Shown piece after piece: positions 1 through 7,952 of a stretch of DNA of 64,000 nt. Both the position numbers and the translations under genes were made by a program. The stretch lies in contig NZ_CP041970.1 of assembly GCF_009884975.1 (NCBI RefSeq), positions 1,426,001 through 1,490,000 on the forward strand, read 5' to 3'. The notes beneath the pieces were generated by a model. That model made no database searches. It worked only from the letters and a program-made list of their open reading frames with translations, and was not told the origin of the DNA. Each line of letters begins with the position of its first letter. Positions within the stretch are counted from its first letter, which is position 1. Origin of the DNA: Acinetobacter dispersus. Lineage in GTDB: Bacteria; Pseudomonadota; Gammaproteobacteria; Pseudomonadales; Moraxellaceae.

Positions 1-371
1 GTAGTAAGTAAGAAAGGATTAAAATCATCTCTATGGTTTTCTAAGAAGAAATCCCCTAATCTTTTATTAATTGGTGCAAACTTCATGTTCCAATGTTTAA
101 AAAGTCCAAAATCACATTTTTCATAAAATAAAATTTCGCAGTTTTTATGACGATCATCTTTTAAAATTTTTTCATAGAAAAGCTCGTCAATTTTACTCTT
201 ACGCCCTTCTAAACACTGAACAAAGTATCCATGCCCATAGTAAAGAACGCCTGTAATTTCATTTCTAGAATTGAAATCTACAGCTGTATCCAAGATTTTT
301 ATCAAATCCTGTTTAAGATCTGGATAGATATTGGTGGCCTTGCTTGCGTATAAAACTCTCACGAACTCCAT
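1..371 (-). CDS. BLUF-domain blue-light photoreceptor, partial (3' end beyond window)
   Basis: The gene starts at the ATG read from 371 downward and stays open to the window edge, giving 123 residues of a cut protein. Residues 2-98 match the BLUF flavin-binding fold. Visible are the flavin-proximal Tyr8, Asn34 in DFNSRN, Gln52 in FVQCLEG, the RH pair at 74-75, and the Trp94/Met96 pair in HWNMKF. BLUF proteins bind FAD and switch the Tyr/Gln hydrogen-bond network under blue light. The short BLUF-only form resembles Acinetobacter BlsA, which acts by binding transcription factors rather than through an attached enzyme domain. GGAAGTG lies a few bases before the ATG. Family assignment is firm; orthology to BlsA is inference. 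Confidence 0.85.
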   Translation of the reverse strand, partial: MEFVRVLYASKATNIYPDLKQDLIKILDTAVDFNSRNEITGVLYYGHGYFVQCLEGRKSKIDELFYEKILKDDRHKNCEILFYEKCDFGLFKHWNMKFAPINKRLGDFFLENHRDDFNPFLLT

Positions 372-845
372 TTTGATCACTTCCAGCTATAAAATTATAT
401 AATAGGGAAAAGCTAAACCTACCGACTAAAGTTAAAAGTCTATAGGATCAGCGACTACAATAAAACTGTCTAATACAATACATGCATTTGTTTTTTAATA
501 CTATTTTAATTTTTTACTTCATTACATATGCCTTCTGCCATACTTCTGTTAAAAAATATTAATGGAATTTTGGCAACTCCAGAGTAATTAAAATTAAGCA
601 TTTGATATAAATAAATATTAAATTTTAATTCGAATTACTTATTGATTAAATAATAATCAAATGTACGAAATTTCTTATGATCATGTAAGCCAAAGATTAT
701 ACCGTTAGATTTTTGAATAACTATAATTTTCTCATACACCAGTATTTCGATAATCCATTATTTTTATTGAGTTTAAAATTCTAGCCATGATTATTTTAGA
801 CGACAAAACCAATAGATAGGCTTACTTTAAAAATGGTGTACATAC
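372..845. other. AT-rich intergenic stretch, no gene seen
   Basis: I see no credible reading frame on either strand. The stretch separates the leftward BLUF gene from the hairpin at 846-887 and presumably holds the BLUF promoter. A minus-strand frame covering 796-1056 is antisense to the gene at 917 and is not supported. Confidence 0.5.
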
Positions 846-890
846 AAATCCCCACCTTTGAGATGAGGCCCTTAAAGGTGGGGATTTTCT
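846..890 (+). terminator. Strong hairpin, terminator or attenuator-like, just before the 917 gene
   Basis: Arms 846-859 and 874-887 form a perfect 14-bp stem around a 14-base loop, followed by a T-rich run. No gene is seen upstream on the plus strand. The hairpin ends 29 bases before the ATG at 917, so it either ends an unseen short transcript or controls read-through into that gene. Confidence 0.7.
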
Positions 891-916
891 TTTCAACTTG
901 AATTAGAGGAAAAACA

Positions 917-1252
917 ATGAATATCATCAAGAATTTTTTTATTTTTGCTCTTTCTGTAATAATTATTTCTCTAGTTATAATCGTGTTTGACAAGATGGGA
1001 ATGAACCAAAACTTTAATTTATTCTTTTCCTCACTCTTATACTCTGTATTTATCACACTGTATTTTAAAAATTTTTTGGTCAGTCTTCTATGCTTTTCTG
1101 TGTTTTACACGATACTATTTCTATTAAGTCATTCTCTAGAAGTTTTGTTGATGCTTTTGACTTCATTATCTACGCTCATTTTAATTGAAACGCTTATGCC
1201 AAAGCTAAAAAAGAATGTAGTCATTCCACTTTATAAAACTGATGCTTTTTAA
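917..1252 (+). CDS. Small multi-spanning membrane protein, function unknown
   Basis: The 111-residue product is hydrophobic over most of its length, with about four likely membrane segments (roughly residues 5-25, 30-48, 50-70 and 72-92), and ends in a short basic tail. I do not recognise a family. The ATG at 917 has AGAGGA eight bases upstream. The gene lies directly behind the 14-bp hairpin ending at 887, so its transcription may depend on read-through. It is followed by the convergent cold-shock gene. Confidence that it is expressed is moderate. Confidence 0.6.
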   Translation: MNIIKNFFIFALSVIIISLVIIVFDKMGMNQNFNLFFSSLLYSVFITLYFKNFLVSLLCFSVFYTILFLLSHSLEVLLMLLTSLSTLILIETLMPKLKKNVVIPLYKTDAF

Positions 1253-1320
1253 TTTCTTAGTCAATATTCGAATACAAGGCTGCTAGACGCATTGAAAACT
1301 CAAGCTCGAATCAATTGAGT

Positions 1321-1352
1321 AAAAAAAAAGCCCACATGAAGTAGGCTTTTTT
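1321..1352 (-). terminator. Intrinsic terminator, csp gene
   Basis: An inverted repeat with AAAAAGCC/GGCTTTTT arms and A/T runs on both sides lies 17 bases after the cold-shock stop codon. It can work in both directions and so also closes the gene at 917. Confidence 0.75.
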
Positions 1353-1368
1353 TACTGTTCTAAACGAG

Positions 1369-1578
1369 TTAGATAACAGTGATCAGCGTTGCTTGTGGCC
1401 CTTTTTTACCTTGTCCAGGCACATAAGAAACACGTTGGCCTTCGCTCAAAACTTTGAAGCCACTGCTTTGAATTTCGCTGAAATGAGCGAATAAATCTTC
1501 ACCTGAATCAGCTTGAATAAAACCAAAACCTTTAGTTTCGTTGAACCACTTAACTGTACCAGTAGATGTATTAGACAT
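1369..1578 (-). CDS. Cold-shock domain protein (CspA family)
   Basis: A 69-residue single cold-shock domain of the usual CspA length. The RNA-binding motifs RNP1 (KGFGFI, residues 16-21) and RNP2 (LFAHFS) are both intact. Such proteins bind single-stranded RNA or DNA and melt mRNA structure in the cytoplasm. It is closely related to the copy at 63573-63785, but its fourth strand reads YVPGQGKKG where the other has [10 protein letters not shown] long AT-rich upstream stretch (1579 to about 1720) could be the structured leader common in csp genes, though I cannot fold it by eye. Confidence 0.95.
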   Translation of the reverse strand: MSNTSTGTVKWFNETKGFGFIQADSGEDLFAHFSEIQSSGFKVLSEGQRVSYVPGQGKKGPQATLITVI

Positions 1579-1762
1579 ATTTTAAACCTTTTATACTTTA
1601 CTTAAAGATCAAATCAAAGTTTCAGTAATGACTTGATCCATTTAATCTTTTTAAAAAAAGATACTACAAATGTGTGAATTATTTATATCAATCGATAAAG
1701 CTGATTAACATCAGTATAGAAACTTTTTCCATCTAAATTAAAATCAATTTCCAGACCCGAAT

Positions 1763-1903
1763 CTAAAAGTATTTTTTTCCAACCTCAACCCATTTAAAAC
1801 CTTCCAACGTATTTTGTTGACGTTTAAGTGGGATAATTTGCACACAGATTTCATTGCCATTGCTGGCTTTGGCTACACGCCATTCATTAATAATTTTTAA
1901 CAC
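1763..1903 (-). CDS. Small protein of 46 residues, unknown
   Basis: A GTG-started frame with AAAGAG six bases upstream encodes 46 residues and ends at TAG. The middle (NEWRVAKASNGNEICVQIIPL) has the composition of a real folded protein, and the C-terminus is WVEVGKKYF. I know no family. It is isolated, between the csp leader and the initiator tRNA. It could be a genuine small gene or the end of a decayed longer one. Confidence 0.4.
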   Translation of the reverse strand: MLKIINEWRVAKASNGNEICVQIIPLKRQQNTLEGFKWVEVGKKYF

Positions 1904-2099
1904 ACAATCACTCTTTAAAGAGCTCAAATGATTGATTTTATTTACTATACGCTAGACAGATAAGAGATGATAACTGAGTTTCTAGAATTTAATAATATTT
2001 AGCTTTATTTAGGATTATATAAGCTAATTTCAATTGCTATTTGTTCTTTCCAGAATAGCAACTTTAAATACATCAAAGAGCAAAATTAATTAAATCGGT

Positions 2100-2176
<77 letters not shown>

Positions 2177-2388
2177 CCGATGAGTTAGCTTTATAGGCTC
2201 ATTATGCTAATTAAGCAAGTTTAATATGGATTAATAATGACATACGCTCAATTTACAACCTATTTATCCGTTTTTTAGGATAAAATATGCTTTTATTTGA
2301 GAATCAGCTCCTGTTCGCACAAAAGCAATTATTGAAATAGATAGCCCTCTAATAAGGACTATCTGACTGATCTAATGAATAGTCTTCT

Positions 2389-3246
2389 TTATTTAATCAA
2401 ATGCTCTTTTACAATATGATCACTTAAAAGTTTAATTACTTCTGAGCGTTCATCTAGAGAAGTTTCACTTTTTCTCACATAAATACTGATAAATACAGGC
2501 GCATGGCTTTCCGACCATACCATTGATGTTAAACCTCTGATGCCATAATCACTGGCGCCTGTGCGATCTGCAATTTTCCACCCTTTAGGTAAAACAGCTC
2601 TTAACATATTGTCTGCAACTTTATTTCCTATCATCCAATCTTTTAATTGCGCTTTTGAGCTTTTAGATAACACATTGCCCATCAATAACTTTTTCATACT
2701 GGCATTCATAGCATTGGGACTGGTTGTATCTTGCATATCACCTTCGGGATTAATGACAAGATCTGGTTCATATCTATCGGATCTTGTCACTTCATCACCA
2801 ATTGAACGCATAAATGAAGTTAGACCTGCTGGTCCTCCACCAGCCTCTATAGCAAAGTTTGCTGCCGTATTATCACTATATGCAGTTGTAATTTCACAAG
2901 CCTGTTTGATCGTCAGTTTTTTATTTACATAATCTTTGACGACTGGCGAATAAGTAACAAGGTCTTTTTGCTGAATCGTTTTTGAATGATCTAAGCTAAG
3001 TTTTTTAGCATCAACCTTTGCTAAAACATTCGCACAAGCAAGTGCTTTTACCGTGCTGTCTAATGGAAAGCGTTTATCTCCATTAATAGAAATCAATTTA
3101 TCATCCATATCTAATATAGATACACCAATCTGCCATCCCTTTTCGGATAGTGTTTTGACCTGCTCTTCGAGGGTGGCAGCCATGCTAACTGACACCGAAG
3201 AACCAAACAAAACCACAGCCATGGCAGATTTCAATAACGATTTCAT
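2389..3246 (-). CDS. bla: Class A serine beta-lactamase, RTG/CARB (carbenicillinase) type
   Basis: I start at the ATG at 3246, giving 285 residues, because this places a normal signal peptide (cut near SMA-A) at the N-terminus; the longer frame adds an implausible extension. It hydrolyses beta-lactams in the periplasm. Visible are the nucleophile motif STVK, the SDN loop, Glu of the omega loop in RYEPDLV, and an RTG triad in place of KTG, which is the mark of the RTG/CARB group. The disulfide pair flanking the active site (ALAC, QAC) is kept. The residue usually Asn170 in the omega loop reads Val here. It is divergent from the GST gene, with no insertion sequence or integron nearby, so it looks chromosomal. 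Substrate range cannot be read off. Confidence 0.9.
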   Translation of the reverse strand: MKSLLKSAMAVVLFGSSVSVSMAATLEEQVKTLSEKGWQIGVSILDMDDKLISINGDKRFPLDSTVKALACANVLAKVDAKKLSLDHSKTIQQKDLVTYSPVVKDYVNKKLTIKQACEITTAYSDNTAANFAIEAGGGPAGLTSFMRSIGDEVTRSDRYEPDLVINPEGDMQDTTSPNAMNASMKKLLMGNVLSKSSKAQLKDWMIGNKVADNMLRAVLPKGWKIADRTGASDYGIRGLTSMVWSESHAPVFISIYVRKSETSLDERSEVIKLLSDHIVKEHLIK

Positions 3247-3473
3247 ATTGCATCCATATATTAAAAATATTAAAGCAATTAAGCGTAGCATGGTAAAAAA
3301 CGGCAAGCTTTCACTCCTGTTGGTTTTTCACTCAAATAAATGTAAAGCAATAACTCTCAAGACCAAGTTCGGAGTTGATCTTTTGTAATTTATATGTAGA
3401 ACTTCACTATCATTCGAACCATGACGAAAAACTTGGGGAATTTTCCCATAAAAATTTAAACACAGGATTAATT

Positions 3474-4106
3474 ATGATTACATTATTTCATTTAGACCAA
3501 TCACGCTCTTTTCGAATTTTGTGGTTACTCGAGGAAATCAAACAACCGTATCAGTTGCAACGCTATTACAGAGATTTAAAAACGCATTTGGCACCTGAGT
3601 CCTTAAAGGAGATTCACCCCTTAGGTAAATCTCCTGTGATTGAATTTCAAGGTAAAATCATTGCTGAGTCTGGAGCAATTGTAGAGTTGTTAATTCAGAA
3701 GTTTGCACCCTCTTTGGCACCTGACATCAATGATCCAACTTACGCAGATTACTTGCAATGGATTCATTTCGCGGAAAGCTCTGCCATGTTGCCTTTTTTA
3801 TTGAAAACTTTTAATGCAATAGAAACTAAACATGGTACGCAATTGGTATTTCTAGAAAACTACACCCAAGTTGAATTTGATAAGGTTTTTGGTTATTTAA
3901 ATAATTATCTAAAAGATAAAGAATACTTGGTGGACAATCGTTTGACAGGTGCAGACTTTATGATGGGATTTGGACTTCATGCCCTAATTCATAATATGGC
4001 ACAAGGTAAAAATTTCCCACACATTCAAAGTTATGTAGAGCGTTTAAGTTTACTACCAAGTTGGAAAGCTGCAGAAAAAATTGAACAAGGCGGAAAAGTG
4101 ACCTAA
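3474..4106 (+). CDS. Glutathione S-transferase family protein
   Basis: The start at 3474 has CAGGA upstream and gives 210 residues, the usual GST length; the longer frame from 3375 has no support. Residues 1-80 form a thioredoxin-like domain (ITLFHLDQSRSFRILWLLEE), with the glutathione-contacting cis-Pro (KSPVI) and ESGAI. The helical C-terminal domain follows, with a GADFMMGF motif. The catalytic position appears to be the Ser in DQSRS. It probably conjugates glutathione to electrophiles or reduces them in the cytoplasm; the substrate is unknown. It is divergent from the beta-lactamase. Confidence 0.9.
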   Translation: MITLFHLDQSRSFRILWLLEEIKQPYQLQRYYRDLKTHLAPESLKEIHPLGKSPVIEFQGKIIAESGAIVELLIQKFAPSLAPDINDPTYADYLQWIHFAESSAMLPFLLKTFNAIETKHGTQLVFLENYTQVEFDKVFGYLNNYLKDKEYLVDNRLTGADFMMGFGLHALIHNMAQGKNFPHIQSYVERLSLLPSWKAAEKIEQGGKVT

Positions 4107-4179
4107 AAGAATAGATATTCTTAATTCATTGAATAGAGAAGAATAGTTAAGCAATTTTTTAAGACTGATGAATGTTTGT

Positions 4180-4203
4180 AAAAGCTCTCCTTAGAGAGCT
4201 TTT
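4180..4203 (+). terminator. Intrinsic terminator after GST
   Basis: AAAGCTCTC, loop CTTA, GAGAGCTTTT: a 9-bp stem followed by T residues, 74 bases after the GST stop codon. Confidence 0.8.
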
Positions 4204-4435
4204 GCGCATATACCGACATGGATATTGTTGTTAATCATATGCCCTGTACAACCTCAGGTGCTAATAAATAATGGAATCACCGAGCGCCTGCATTGATAAA
4301 TTACTTTTTTTAAGAACAGTTCACGCTCTACAGCACGGCAGCGAACAAGCCCACCTGAAACTGCCCCCATTCTTACTCCAACAAGCAAATTAATCAGCAA
4401 TACCAATAATGGGAAAATTTTTGCCATAAAATACA
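4204..4435. other. Stretch without a convincing gene
   Basis: A minus-strand frame (4254-4436, TTG start, or ATG at 4427) could encode about 57-60 residues with one membrane segment and a Cys/Arg-rich tail. It lies behind the terminator at 4436-4459 and has no clear ribosome binding site. I leave it as doubtful. Confidence 0.4.
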
Positions 4436-4459
4436 AAGCCCATCTTTCGATAGGCTTTA
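4436..4459 (-). terminator. Intrinsic terminator, 4473 gene
   Basis: Imperfect stem AAAGCCCATC/GATAGGCTTT with a TTTC loop, 13 bases beyond the stop of the 4473-4949 gene. It belongs to a recurring AAGCCCATC-type terminator pattern in this window. Confidence 0.65.
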
Positions 4460-4472
4460 GCCATTAACGATC

Positions 4473-4949
4473 TTATTCTCCAATTGGGATTGAAAATTTA
4501 AGTTGATTACTTCTCTGATCCAATGGCACTGGGTTATGCTTGGCAATTCTTTGCTGGTAGTCTTTTTCAGACATTAACCCTCTATTTTTTGCCTTTAAAA
4601 TTGAGTTGAACTGTTGCTCATGTCCTTGTGCATTCAAAGCATCGAAATGTCTATGTTCCAGATAATATTGAGATCGATCATGAGGACTCATATTGGATGT
4701 ATGCTGCTGTGCTACCTGCGCTTGCTCTAATTCATAATTGCGTTGATTAATACGATCTTGTTCTTGTTGCTTCATCGACTCAAAGAAATCAAATTGCTCA
4801 CCACTTTGGATCTCTTTGTGATGCTCTTCATTATTTAGAATTAAAAGTGATTTATCTTTGCTGAAGATATCATCTGCACTATACACCGAACCACAAATTA
4901 CCGTACTTATAAGAAGAATTACTATTTTTTCACAAAAAACACTCAACAC
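4473..4949 (-). CDS. Predicted exported Gln/His-rich protein, unknown
   Basis: The 158-residue protein begins with a signal-like stretch (about 24 residues ending VYSA-DD) and continues as a polar, Gln-, Glu- and His-rich, probably helical chain with no recognised domain. It probably resides in the periplasm. The start is a GTG with no clear ribosome binding site, so the N-terminus is uncertain by a few codons. It heads a run of small minus-strand genes (4473-6000), each with its own terminator, which suggests separate accessory genes rather than one operon. Confidence 0.55.
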   Translation of the reverse strand: MLSVFCEKIVILLISTVICGSVYSADDIFSKDKSLLILNNEEHHKEIQSGEQFDFFESMKQQEQDRINQRNYELEQAQVAQQHTSNMSPHDRSQYYLEHRHFDALNAQGHEQQFNSILKAKNRGLMSEKDYQQRIAKHNPVPLDQRSNQLKFSIPIGE

Positions 4950-5124
4950 AAAACAAATAAAGACAAGTGTATATTTTATTATTTCTTCACAATTATTTCA
5001 AATTAAATATTAAAAACAAAAACTTATGATTATTCAATAAAATCATAACCCCACTTCTCGACTATTAATGATATCTACATTTTGGAGTATTTTTACTTCA
5101 CAAATAAAGTAAATACCCAATAAC

Positions 5125-5150
5125 AAAAAACCTCCCGAAGGAGGTTTTAA
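5125..5150 (-). terminator. Intrinsic terminator, 5164 gene
   Basis: AAAACCTCC, loop CGAA, GGAGGTTTT, with a T run in the minus sense; 14 bases beyond the stop codon. Confidence 0.85.
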
Positions 5151-5163
5151 TTTCTTGATTTGA

Positions 5164-5364
5164 TTAAAGATCAGTTCCAATAAACACACTAGAAATAAAG
5201 AACTCTGCATCTTCATCATCAGTTGAATCAAACTCTACTTCAAGATGAATGACTTCTGCTCCAGTCTTGTCTTTGAATTCTGCAAATTTCTTCTCAAGGA
5301 AATCTGAAATCTCATTTTCTAATGTTGCTCGTTCTTGGCGATATTGTTCTATTGCTTCTTTCAT
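5164..5364 (-). CDS. Small acidic helical protein, unknown
   Basis: 66 residues: a charged helix (residues 1-35, EQYRQERATLENEISDFLEKKF) followed by a beta-like acidic half (HLEVEFDSTDDEDAEFFIS). AGGA lies 11 bases before the ATG and a clean terminator follows. Size and composition resemble prophage or accessory small genes. I do not recognise a family. Confidence 0.6.
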   Translation of the reverse strand: MKEAIEQYRQERATLENEISDFLEKKFAEFKDKTGAEVIHLEVEFDSTDDEDAEFFISSVFIGTDL

Positions 5365-5425
5365 GATGAGTTCCTATTAATCTGAACAACCATAAAAGCA
5401 AACTATTATGAAAATAACAAGACAA

Positions 5426-5452
5426 CAAAAAAGCCCATCATTCGATGAGCTT
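5426..5452 (-). terminator. Intrinsic terminator, 5471 gene
   Basis: AAGCCCATC, loop ATTC, GATGAGCTT with a T run in the minus sense, 18 bases beyond the stop of the 76-residue gene. Confidence 0.8.
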
Positions 5453-5470
5453 AGTCTTCAGAGTTTTAAA

Positions 5471-5701
5471 TTAAGAAAGATATACATGTTTTTTCGCTAG
5501 ATGTTGGTTAGCGATCTTTGTAGTTTCAAAATATGGCAATTCAGCGCAAAGCCAAAAATGATAAGTATCTTCACCCACAATATAAGTTTGTCGATTATAA
5601 GTCGATGTTTTGCTAGGATCTATTACGCTTGCATCAAAAAAAGTGCTTTCGCGGCTAGCAACCACTTCACCATCTAAATCACCGCCAATACAAATGTGCA
5701 T
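5471..5701 (-). CDS. Small protein, IGGxLD family (copy 1), unknown
   Basis: 76 residues. The N-terminus ICIGGDLDGE, a central YIVGEDTYHFWLCAELPYFE and a short C-terminal helix ANQHLAK match, in the same order, the 73-residue product at 5779-6000 (FIGGSLDET, YTFWVYEGLDE, KAQRITAYL). The two are therefore tandem paralogues. Proteins of this shape occur among small phage and accessory genes, but I know no function. The ribosome binding site is weak. Confidence 0.6.
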   Translation of the reverse strand: MHICIGGDLDGEVVASRESTFFDASVIDPSKTSTYNRQTYIVGEDTYHFWLCAELPYFETTKIANQHLAKKHVYLS

Positions 5702-5778
5702 CTTAATAATCCATATAATTATGAATCGCAGCTTAACACATAAAGTCAGAAACTATTTTTCAGGAATGAAATTTGAAC

Positions 5779-6000
5779 TTAAGCATTACCGAGATATGCT
5801 GTTATCCTTTGCGCTTTAAGGCTTTCATCTAGTCCCTCATACACCCAGAATGTGTAAGCTAAACCATTCGTATGTATCTTTATTTTCAAATATTTTTCTT
5901 GTTGCAATGTATCTATATTCGTTAAATGAAATGTTTCATCTTCAAAATTTTCAATATGGAAATCTGTCTCATCCAAAGACCCTCCAATAAATTTATTCAT
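5779..6000 (-). CDS. Small protein, IGGxLD family (copy 2), unknown
   Basis: 73 residues and a paralogue of the gene at 5471-5701, sharing the IGGxLD start, a Y-x-FW-x(4)-L block and the C-terminal helix. AGAGGAGATTAACA before the ATG is a strong ribosome binding site. The copies are 77 bases apart on the same strand; the terminator after copy 1 (5426-5452) could close both. No function is proposed. Confidence 0.65.
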   Translation of the reverse strand: MNKFIGGSLDETDFHIENFEDETFHLTNIDTLQQEKYLKIKIHTNGLAYTFWVYEGLDESLKAQRITAYLGNA

Positions 6001-6301
6001 TGTTAATCTCCTCTAAAAAAAACAATCTACCACAGAATGGCAAAAAGCCCATCTTCTCATGAGTCATTAAAAAAACTTGTGTACCCTAAACAGGATAACG
6101 AGTTCTTAAATTAGAGTGACCTCAACTTCCAAACTGTTTTGTATAGTCTTAAGCAACGGCGTATAGAGCATTTTGGACCGCATAATCACCTCAAAGCTAC
6201 ACTTTTTAATAGCGTCTTATGCTAATTTATTGAGACAGTGAAACTTATAGTCACTTGATATAAAAATGTTGTATTTATTATGAAAAAATAAGGATGTATG
6301 T
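6001..6301. other. Intergenic region upstream of alcohol dehydrogenase
   Basis: About 300 bases with only a 25-codon minus-strand frame (6106-6183) that has GAGGTGATT before its ATG. It has no other support and is not called. The plus-strand promoter of the dehydrogenase should lie here, but I cannot place it confidently. Confidence 0.4.
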
Positions 6302-7462
6302 ATGAACCCGTTTCAATTTCAAACTGTCCCTAACATCATTGCGGGACTAGGTTCGATACAAGAACTTAAAAATGTTTTAACTCAACAAAACTATCATAAG
6401 GTACTTATCGTGACAGATGCAGGAATGATCCAGCATCAACTACATCAGCCCATCTTAAAGATTTTAGAAGAGATCAATCTCAACAGCATTATTTACTCGG
6501 ATATTCAAGCCGATCCCCCTGAACACATTGTGTTGGAAGCAGTTGATTTTGCGAAACAAGAAAAGATTGATGTGATCATCGGTTTTGGTGGCGGCAGCTC
6601 AATGGATGTTGCCAAAATCATCGCGCTACTCGCCCATCCTGAACAACAACAAAACTTAAGTGAAATCTACGGGGTAAACCAAGCCAAAGCACCTCGCTTG
6701 CCACTCATTCTTATCCCAACCACAGCTGGAACAGGCTCGGAAGTTACGCCTATATCGATTGTCACCACAGGTGCAACCACCAAAATGGGAGTGGTCTCGC
6801 CAATCTTATATGCTGATGTTGCCATTTTAGATGCAACTTTTACGCAAGGCCTGCCTGCACATATCACTGCTGCAACAGGTATTGATGCAATGGTGCATGC
6901 AATTGAAGCCTATACATCAAGTATAAAAAAGAACTTCTACGCAGATATGTTAGCTAAAAATGCACTGAAACTATTGAATCACAACTTAGCTAAAGTATTA
7001 AAAAACGGTGCTGATCTAGAAGCTCGCCAAAATATGCTGGTCGGTTCAATGCTTGCAGGTCAAGCATTTGCCAATGCTCCTGTCGCAGCAGTACATGCCC
7101 TCGCTTATCCACTGGGTGGACATTTCCACCTTTCACACGGCCATACCAATGCTTTAGTTCTGGTTGAAGTGTTAAAGTTTAATGCACCCAAAGCCAAACA
7201 ACATTATGCCGAGCTAATGCAACTGTTAGACCCACGCAGTACAGGTTGTACCGATGGTTTATGTGATCTCTTCATTGACCATATGCAAAATCATTTAGAC
7301 CAAAGTGGACTCACTTTGAAATTAAAAGATTTGGATATCCCTGAGTCGAAATTACCGCAACTTGCCAAAGATGCCATGTTACAAACTCGACTGTTGCAAA
7401 ATAATCCAAGAGAAATGACAGAACAAGACGCTTTACAGATTTATCAGGCGATTTATGCATGA
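6302..7462 (+). CDS. Iron-containing (group III) alcohol dehydrogenase
   Basis: 386 residues, the standard length for this family. The NAD(P)-binding motif GFGGGSSMDVAK lies near residues 94-105. The metal-binding histidines sit in the block AYPLGGHFHLSHGHTNA (about 269-285), preceded by GIDAMVHAIEAY. It oxidises short alcohols or reduces aldehydes in the cytoplasm; the exact substrate is not visible. AAGGATG precedes the ATG. Its stop overlaps the start of the thioesterase by four bases (ATGA), so the two are co-translated. Confidence 0.93.
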   Translation: MNPFQFQTVPNIIAGLGSIQELKNVLTQQNYHKVLIVTDAGMIQHQLHQPILKILEEINLNSIIYSDIQADPPEHIVLEAVDFAKQEKIDVIIGFGGGSSMDVAKIIALLAHPEQQQNLSEIYGVNQAKAPRLPLILIPTTAGTGSEVTPISIVTTGATTKMGVVSPILYADVAILDATFTQGLPAHITAATGIDAMVHAIEAYTSSIKKNFYADMLAKNALKLLNHNLAKVLKNGADLEARQNMLVGSMLAGQAFANAPVAAVHALAYPLGGHFHLSHGHTNALVLVEVLKFNAPKAKQHYAELMQLLDPRSTGCTDGLCDLFIDHMQNHLDQSGLTLKLKDLDIPESKLPQLAKDAMLQTRLLQNNPREMTEQDALQIYQAIYA

Positions 7463-7902
7463 GCAAACCGACTTTAAAACAACGAGAACAATTTAGGTTC
7501 TTTTTCCCGATCCAAACTCGTTGGGCAGACAACGATATTTATGGCCATGTCAATAACGTGACCTACTATAGTTATTTTGATACGGCGGCCAATTCCTTAT
7601 TGATCCAAAAAACAGGATTTGATATTCATAATAGTGAAGTCATTGGCTTAGTAGTGGATTCGGCTTGTAGCTTCTTACAGGAATTGTCTTTTCCAGAAGT
7701 CGTCGAGGTCGGCGTTGCGATTGGCAAAATTGGCAATTCATCACTCAGATATGAGTTAGCAATTTTTAAACAAGACCAACAACATGCTGCTGCGCAAGGA
7801 CATTTTGTGCATGTATTTGTAGATAGAGAAAATCGAAAAAGTACCGCTATCCCGCAAGCGATGCGAGAAGTTCTTGAACAGTATTTGCTGCCGAGTGAAT
7901 AA
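7459..7902 (+). CDS. Acyl-CoA thioesterase, 4HBT (YbgC/FadM-like) hotdog fold
   Basis: 147 residues of single hotdog domain. RWADNDIYGHVNNVTYYSYFD (residues 20-40) is the 4-hydroxybenzoyl-CoA thioesterase signature, with the catalytic Asp in DNDIYGHVNN. It hydrolyses acyl-CoA thioesters. The ATGA overlap with the dehydrogenase suggests that both act on one acyl or alkyl substrate, but this is inference. A strong terminator follows. Confidence 0.88.
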   Translation: MSKPTLKQREQFRFFFPIQTRWADNDIYGHVNNVTYYSYFDTAANSLLIQKTGFDIHNSEVIGLVVDSACSFLQELSFPEVVEVGVAIGKIGNSSLRYELAIFKQDQQHAAAQGHFVHVFVDRENRKSTAIPQAMREVLEQYLLPSE

Positions 7903-7911
7903 AGTTAATAT

Positions 7912-7944
7912 AAAAAAGGCAAAGCGATTAAGCTTTGCCTTTTT
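7912..7944. terminator. Bidirectional intrinsic terminator
   Basis: AAAAAGGCAAAGC/GCTTTGCCTTTTT stem with a GATTAA loop between the convergent thioesterase and dnaX genes. Confidence 0.88.
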
Positions 7945-7952
7945 ATTAACAC

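Noticed and set aside
4254..4436. Minus-strand 60-codon frame with a membrane segment and Cys/Arg tail
   Set aside because: TTG start, no ribosome binding site, and it starts inside the terminator of the upstream gene; I keep it only as a note.
6106..6183. 25-codon minus-strand frame with GAGGTGATT before the ATG
   Set aside because: Too short to judge, no terminator or recognisable content; the ribosome binding site alone could be chance.
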